A stretch of 64,000 bases of DNA from Drosophila pseudoobscura (taxonomy: Eukaryota > Arthropoda > Insecta > Diptera > Drosophilidae). Made by a program: the position numbers and the translations under genes. Position 1 is the first letter of the stretch. Each line of letters begins with the position of its first letter. The notes beneath the pieces are model-generated. The model was given only the letters and a program-made list of their open reading frames with translations, was not told where the DNA came from and ran no database searches. Positions 59,601 to 64,000 of this stretch are shown here, one piece after another. The DNA is taken from positions 31,338,129-31,402,128 of the forward strand of contig NC_046683.1 in the NCBI RefSeq assembly GCF_009870125.1, written 5' to 3'.

Positions 59601-59975
59601 CTAATAGAAAAAGAGATGGTTGATAATTTTGAAGACGAGAGGCAAAAGATGCGACAAGAGGCAAAAGAAAATATTCAGCAGGCCCAGGACAGATACAAGG
59701 AACAGTTCGATAAAAAGCGGAAATGCGAATACGGATACAAGGTCGGAGATCTCGTAGCCATACGTAGAACACAATTTGTAACCGGAAGAAAGATGGCCAG
59801 CGAATTCTTAGGGCCATACGAAATAACCAACGTGAAACGAGGCGGACGCTATAATGTTCGAAAGGCAGCAGACGTCGAAGGACCAAGCAACACGACCACA
59901 AGCAATGATAACATGAAACTATGGAGCTTTTATGTAGAAAACGAGGACGCATTGTCATCAGGGACTGATGACTAA
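56649..59975 (+). CDS. pol: Nucleocapsid plus Pol (PR-RT-RH-IN), copy B
   Basis: Same organisation as copy A with all catalytic motifs present. One replacement is visible: Ile320 to Ser, counted from the codon at 56652, at the start of the reverse transcriptase segment Arg-Val-Cys-Val-Asp-Tyr. This position is usually hydrophobic or charged in the family, so an effect is possible but not established. No ATG lies at the head of the frame. Confidence 0.9.
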   Translation, partial: PLYGCSSYKQLREKYEIYERTLAVDGSFAPKQKDSQPFGKKSNFTKYERKQNCYNCGSLEHLRKDCRAALKCFRCNQTGHMSKDCPSAAAVNVAYEEKRLKSLKINDVQVKGLIDTGADVSLLKMSVFGKMSGIHLQASSSTLRGLGNNITRSAGQFTAEVEIDGMRLAHKFLVVADHAVGCELLLGHDFISKFTMTSTQGGYKFSPLPGEETEDIKQISIYNVVEENTDINIPSQFRDAVQSMIQDFTEKKQTAVCPIMLKIVPDEKIAPFRHSPSRVAISEADVVKQQIDEWANAGIIRRSSSNFASRTVIVKKKDGSSRVCVDYRQLNKMVLKDCFPVPIVEEVLEKLENAKVFTIMDLENGFFHVPVEESSKKYTAFITKEGLFEFNRAPFGFCNSPAVFIRFISFVFQNLINENILDLYMDDIVIHAETADECLGKLKKVFDVAAEYGLKMKWKKCRFLQSTITFLGHQVGGGEIRPGLEKTKAVSKFPMPKNIKAVQSFLGLTGFFRKFIRNYSLIAKPLTNLLRKDVPFKMSLEEQQAFATLKEALVKEPVLKLYRRNAKTEIHTDASKDGFAAALLQWHEGQLHPILFWSKKTSESEARQHSYIQEAKAIFLACKKFRQYILGTNFKLVTDCAAFKQTLSKKDVPREVAQWVLYLQDYDFEVEHRPGERLKHVDCLSRYPIDVMMVSSEVTARIKKAQQEDTMIKAVSEILKSKPYDNFKLKAGLVYKVVQGTDLLAIPKSLEKEIITDAHNAGHFAAQKTMHTVQQSYWIPHLEGKVIQIIGNCMKCIIYNKKLGKKEGFLHQIDKGSQPLYTIHVDHLGPMDATSKQYKYIFAMVDSFSNFVWMYPTKTTGADEVLKKLREWSDVFGNPARIVSDRGAAFTSSSFEEFVKEKNIEHIWSTTGVPRGNGQIERVNRSILSIISKLSSEEPGRWYKFVPRVQRAINSTVHVSTKRCPFELMIGVKMRCGPDSDILQLIEKEMVDNFEDERQKMRQEAKENIQQAQDRYKEQFDKKRKCEYGYKVGDLVAIRRTQFVTGRKMASEFLGPYEITNVKRGGRYNVRKAADVEGPSNTTTSNDNMKLWSFYVENEDALSSGTDD

Positions 59976-59989
59976 TCAGGATGACCGAG

Positions 59990-60310
59990 TGTAAGAAGGA
60001 GTGGGCCAGCTGGCCTATTGAAGGGGCAGCGGGGAGCAGCAACAGCAGTAATAACAGCAGCAGAGGAACAGCTGATGAGCAGTAACAGCAGCAGCAACAG
60101 CAGTAGCAACAGCAGTAGTAACAGCAGACAGAGAAGAAGAGGAACAGAGCGAAGCAGTGAAAAGGAGAGAACAGCAGCATACGGACGCGACTCAAGCAGC
60201 AGCAGAAAATCAGCAGAAATAAGCCGTAACATTAAGAACTTTTGTAAGCACACATACCAGGCCATCGCGATAATAATACGAATAAACAATACTTTAAATA
60301 ATATCTTACA
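59990..60310 (+). repeat. 3' LTR, copy B
   Basis: 321 bp, followed by TGTA and the right flank; full-length trinucleotide run, unlike the LTR at 51399-51707. Confidence 0.92.
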
Positions 60311-61257
60311 TGTATAATGTTAAAAATACTTAAATATGTATATTATCTCTGGTATTTGCGAAGAAAAAACCAGTTTAAGTAATTTGTTTATTACATCTGC
60401 AACCCTTTTGCACCTTTGTTACTCGTTGACCCTAGTAGTTGGCAGATTACAACACACAATAAATTGACCTTCCTTGCCAAATCCAACCCATCATAAACTT
60501 AAGTCGTCGAATGCTTTACCCGTTTAATCTGTCGAAATGTATAAATTAACTAGACTCAAGATACCTCTTGGTCATATGGTCATATATTTCAGATGTTTTA
60601 GATTTTATATAGAAAGATATCTCTCTAGTGAAAGGGAGGTACTGAAGTAGTGTATCTTTCAGCGTCTGGCTCGAATTGGGAGTGTGAGATCGCTCCCCTG
60701 CGGTTGGCCGAGGTTTTTTCGTTCTATCAAGTTCCACCAATAGACTGAGCAAGACAAACAAAATAAATGTATGGGACCATATATCCTGGAAGTGCCAGCT
60801 GAAGTTATATACATATGTATATTCATAAATGCAGGTTTCAAGCCGACGCCGTCTCGTAGCGCAGAAGGGGAGCGGCGCTCAATCAGCATGGCCAATCCGA
60901 GATAGGGGTGGGCGAAGCCAAGAAGCTGCAGATGCAGCACCCCAGAGATTTCTACTTTCACCCAATAAGCGCAGAGAAGGACCATTAGAAGCCGTTGCAA
61001 GGCGTGGCAAGGCGAATGGGACATGAATTGTAACCTGGAAAAAAAACAGCTAACTATCATAGCCTAACAAACCATATACTATATTAAATCTAGTCTTTAG
61101 TCTTTAGTCAACACATATGTAGCTATACCCCCAAACCATAATGGCCATAATTGGATAGCGAACCGACATTCTACATACATAAATCAGTCAAAAATTTCAT
61201 AAAGCCCATAAACTTTATTATAAAGGTTATTATTATTAGGATTATATTTGGTTTTGT
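60311..61257 (+). repeat. Unit 3' flank, right part after LTR element copy B
   Basis: 947 bp, matching 47643-48589; no gene supported. Confidence 0.85.
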
Positions 61258-62207
61258 TATACCCGATACTCAATGTGAGTATTGTGGAGATTTGTGGTGA
61301 AAATAGATGTGTGTAACGTCCAGAAGGAATCGTTTCCGACCCCATAAAGTATATATATTCATGATCCCCATCAATAGCCGAGTCGATTGAGCCCTGTCTG
61401 TCTGTCCGTCCCTATTAGCGCCTAGTGCTCAAAGACTATAAGAGCTAGAGCAACGACATTTATATCTAGACTTCTGTGATATGTCACTGTTACAAGCCCT
61501 CACAAAGGGCGAAAATCTGTGGCATCCACAATTTTAGAGATACGAGAAAACAGAAAATGTTGAATCGCAGAGGATGACTATATCTTCTAGAATGCAAAAT
61601 CAGAAGCAGATCGTATAAGTATTATAGCCAGAATCAAGAAAACAATTTCATTCTTTTTCGCTCTGTCTTTCTCTAACACACAGGTTTCATGGTCGGCTTT
61701 GCTTATTGCAAAATATGAGTTAAAGGATCTCAGACACTATAAAAGCTAGAGAAACCAAATTTGGTATACACACTCCTGTGATATCGGAACTTGACCGTTT
61801 TATGTCAAAATTTCGCCACACCGCCTTCCGCCCCCGCAAAGGACGAAAATCTGGGGCATCCACAAATCTCAGAGACTATTAAGGCTAGAGCAACCAAATG
61901 TGGTATTCACACTTCTGTTCAAACTCACTGTTAAACGTATATCTCGCCCCACCCCCCTCCGCTCCCACAAAAGAGGAAAATCTGTGGCATCCACAATATT
62001 GAAGAAACGAGATCGGATCATTTTTGTAGGCAAAAGGAAGAAATTAATTTGCAGTGGCTACGCAGCGCCCGACGACACGCTCAAATTTCTGTCTCTGTCT
62101 CTGTCTCTCGCTGATTTTCTGTCTCTCTCGCACGCACTCTTTGTCGTGTCGTTCAATAATAGCGGCGTCTGCCGGAGGAGAGCCATACTGACTAAGTATC
62201 GGGTATA
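61258..62207 (+). mobile_element. DINE-1-like element, unit 13
   Basis: 950 bp, six bases longer than unit 11 because of one extra TGTCTC repeat near 62090-62106. This accounts for the offset change from 12,668 to 12,674 bp. Confidence 0.82.
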
Positions 62208-62247
62208 TAGGTATAGTTGCGGTCTCCGCAGCAACTCAAAACGTTGC

Positions 62248-63077
62248 CCCTCGTTTTGTAATTTAATTGATGTATTGATAATTTGTAAACATTGATGAGT
62301 GCGTTGAACGTTCCTTTCACGTGCCCACGCGAATTGTCTTAGACGAAATATTATACCGTTAACCTGGACATTATTGATTTGACACTGATTTTACGCGGTG
62401 TTGGATCGGGTACGTCGGCAGGATCACTAGGGGAAATGCATGCCTTAACCAACACAGGAAGAGTGCGTCCAACGACACTAGAGGAAGCTATGGAGCTTTA
62501 CCAGATTGGTCGGTATTTAGAGATTGATATTTTGGCGCAAGGCTGTGAGGATTTAATACTCGATGTCCCTTGGTACTTTACCAACAATCTGAAAGTGGGG
62601 TTGCCAACCCCATGGCTCCGCGTGGGTGTTTAGACAAGCATGTCAGTACCTACGAGAAGAATTTACCGTTATTAGCACCTCACCTGTCCTGCACCAACTA
62701 GATAAAAAGCAACTATTACATGTTCTGCAGAGTAATTTTTTACAAGTTTCTGAGCTAGAGATTCTGCAGGCTGTTCTTAAATGGGGAGAACAGGAGCTCA
62801 TTCACCGTATGGATCGTGAACCAAGCTTGTTGTCATACACAGCTCACTCAGTTGCTCGCGAGGGCGTAAAAAAACGTGATTTGAGTGATGTAGAGCTGCG
62901 AGACATCATCGCAGAATTATTGCCTTTAGTGCGCATAGACCATGTTTTACCACCACATAGTGAGATACTCGGCCAAGCAATTCGTCGTGGTCTTGTCAGC
63001 ACGCCACCTTCACATATGATTGGAGATGAACGAGAAAATTTACGTATCAATGCCTGGATACGTAGTGGTAGTAATCA
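62248..63077 (+). pseudogene. BTBD7 partial copy 13, truncated and fused to integrase region
   Basis: Duplicate of copy 11 with the identical break and AAAAGT tandem (63077-63082 and 63083-63088). It shares the Arg-to-His and His-to-Tyr changes but has Asn where copy 11 has Ser near 62584. The identical junction shows that one deletion event preceded the higher-order duplication. Confidence 0.92.
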
Positions 63078-63082
63078 AAAGT

Positions 63083-64000
63083 AAAAGTAATTCAGATCAT
63101 AGGAAACTGTATGAAATGTATAATCTACAACAAAAAGCTTGGCAAAAAAGAGGGATTTCTGCATCAAATTGACAAAGGATCACAGCCGCTGTATACTATA
63201 CACGTGGATCACCTTGGGCCTATGGATGCCACTTCAAAGCAGTACAAGTACATCTTCGCAATGGTTGATAGCTTTAGTAATTTCGTATGGATGTATCCCA
63301 CAAAAACAACAGGAGCAGACGAAGTTCTCAAGAAGTTAAGGGAGTGGTCTGATGTATTTGGTAATCCGGCACGCATAGTAAGCGATCGTGGAGCAGCATT
63401 TACATCTTCAAGCTTTGAGGAGTTTGTCAAGGAAAAGAACATCGAACACATATGGAGCACCACAGGGGTACCAAGAGGAAACGGACAAATTGAACGCGTA
63501 AACCGATCTATTCTCAGCATCATTTCCAAATTGTCGTCGGAGGAACCTGGAAGATGGTATAAGTTCGTACCGCGAGTTCAAAGGGCTATCAACAGCACTG
63601 TTCACGTGTCTACAAAGCGTTGTCCATTTGAGCTGATGATCGGGGTAAAAATGCGTTGTGGACCGGATAGCGACATACTTCAGCTAATAGAAAAAGAGAT
63701 GGTTGATAATTTTGAAGACGAGAGGCAAAAGATGCGACAAGAGGCAAAAGAAAATATTCAGCAGGCCCAGGACAGATACAAGGAACAGTTCGATAAAAAG
63801 CGGAAATGCGAATACGGATACAAGGTCGGAGATCTCGTAGCCATACGTAGAACACAATTTGTAACCGGAAGAAAGATGGCCAGCGAATTCTTAGGGCCAT
63901 ACGAAATAACCAACGTGAAACGAGGCGGACGCTATAATGTTCGAAAGGCAGCAGACGTCGAAGGACCAAGCAACACGACCACAAGCAATGATAACATGAA
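63083..64000 (+). mobile_element. 3' remnant of the LTR element in chimeric unit 13, cut by window end
   Basis: Integrase-region DNA as in 50409-51326. A frame from ATG 63111 stays open to the window end and keeps the D-D-35-E region. One base differs near 63544 (GAACCT for GAGCCT, silent). The 3' LTR should lie just beyond the edge. Confidence 0.9.

Larger units (their letters stand above)
55442..60310 (+). mobile_element. Ty3/gypsy-type LTR retrotransposon, copy B
   Basis: 4,869 bp at exactly 12,668 bp from copy A, with the same LTR pair, the same flanks and the same TGTA target duplication. This shows it was copied with the host segment and is not a second insertion. LTRs are 55442-55762 and 59990-60310 and keep the TT/GC difference. 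The one difference I noted from copy A is ATC to AGC at about 57608-57610. Confidence 0.93.
7602..64000 (+). repeat. Tandem array of partial BTBD7 / 3' flank / DINE-1 units
   Basis: The same internal landmark (Val-Phe-Arg-Gln-Ala-Cys codons, parental 3783) recurs at 8020, 12159, 16298, 20460, 24625, 28634, 32713, 36751, 40887, 49952, 53555 and 62626. Spacings are 4139, 4139, 4162, 4165, 4009, 4079, 4038 and 4136 bp before the LTR element enters. All units are head to tail. The two larger gaps are explained by the LTR insertions and their deletion derivatives. Unit-to-unit identity is visibly higher than unit-to-parent identity, which is the pattern of unequal crossing-over and homogenisation. 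Confidence 0.93.

Noticed and set aside
7602-64000. CRISPR-like or bacterial repeat array
   Set aside because: Repeat units are about 4 kb and contain introns and eukaryotic transposons; there are no short regular repeats with spacers.

Overview
The window is eukaryotic and almost certainly from a Drosophila genome. It carries short GT-AG introns of 56 and 59 bp, DINE-1/INE-1-type non-autonomous Helitron-like repeats, BEL/Pao and Ty3/gypsy LTR retroelements, and a BTBD7-type double-BTB/BACK gene. The variant of the DINE-1 repeat (ends reading TATACCCGATACT) fits the obscura group best, but that placement is inference. The repeat-rich, tandemly amplified structure resembles Y/neo-Y or pericentromeric DNA.

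Layout. 1-743 (minus) is a degenerate BEL/Pao gag running off the left edge, followed by its probable leader. 1009-1628 is a DINE-1-like element on the minus strand. 2413-5569 is one apparently intact three-exon BTBD7-like gene (1013 aa). Its 3' flank (5570-6678) leads into a plus-strand DINE-1-like element (6679-7601). From 7602 to the right edge the DNA is a tandem array. Each unit of about 4.0-4.2 kb consists of the 3' two thirds of the BTBD7 gene (internal exon 2 to the stop codon), about 1.05 kb of its 3' flank and one DINE-1-like element. Twelve derived gene fragments are visible (called copies 2-13, the intact gene being copy 1). All share a ~32-bp deletion and a 5-bp frameshifting deletion, so they descend from one already broken founder. 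All derived flanks that keep the region have lost the parental poly(A)-signal segment.

A 4,869-bp Ty3/gypsy-type element with 321-bp LTRs sits in the 3' flank of copy 10 (42774-47642). It recurs at the identical site after copy 12 (55442-60310). Copies 11 and 13 are chimeras in which the BTBD7 fragment is cut and joined directly to the integrase region and 3' LTR of the same insertion. The segment [copy 10 + element + chimeric copy 11] is repeated as [copy 12 + element + chimeric copy 13], making a higher-order repeat of about 12.67 kb. The element therefore multiplied here by host segmental duplication, not by new transposition.

Working together: only copy 1 looks able to make full-length BTBD7-like protein. 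Copy 7 (28571-30420) alone among the derived units keeps a long ATG-started, spliceable frame (597 aa, BACK region to C-terminus). The array is best viewed as a rapidly evolving partial-gene amplification, with local gene-conversion-like patches, microhomology-type junctions and hitch-hiking transposable elements. It could produce sense or antisense BTBD7 RNA. Exact duplications should be confirmed with long reads, because misassembly could imitate part of this pattern.
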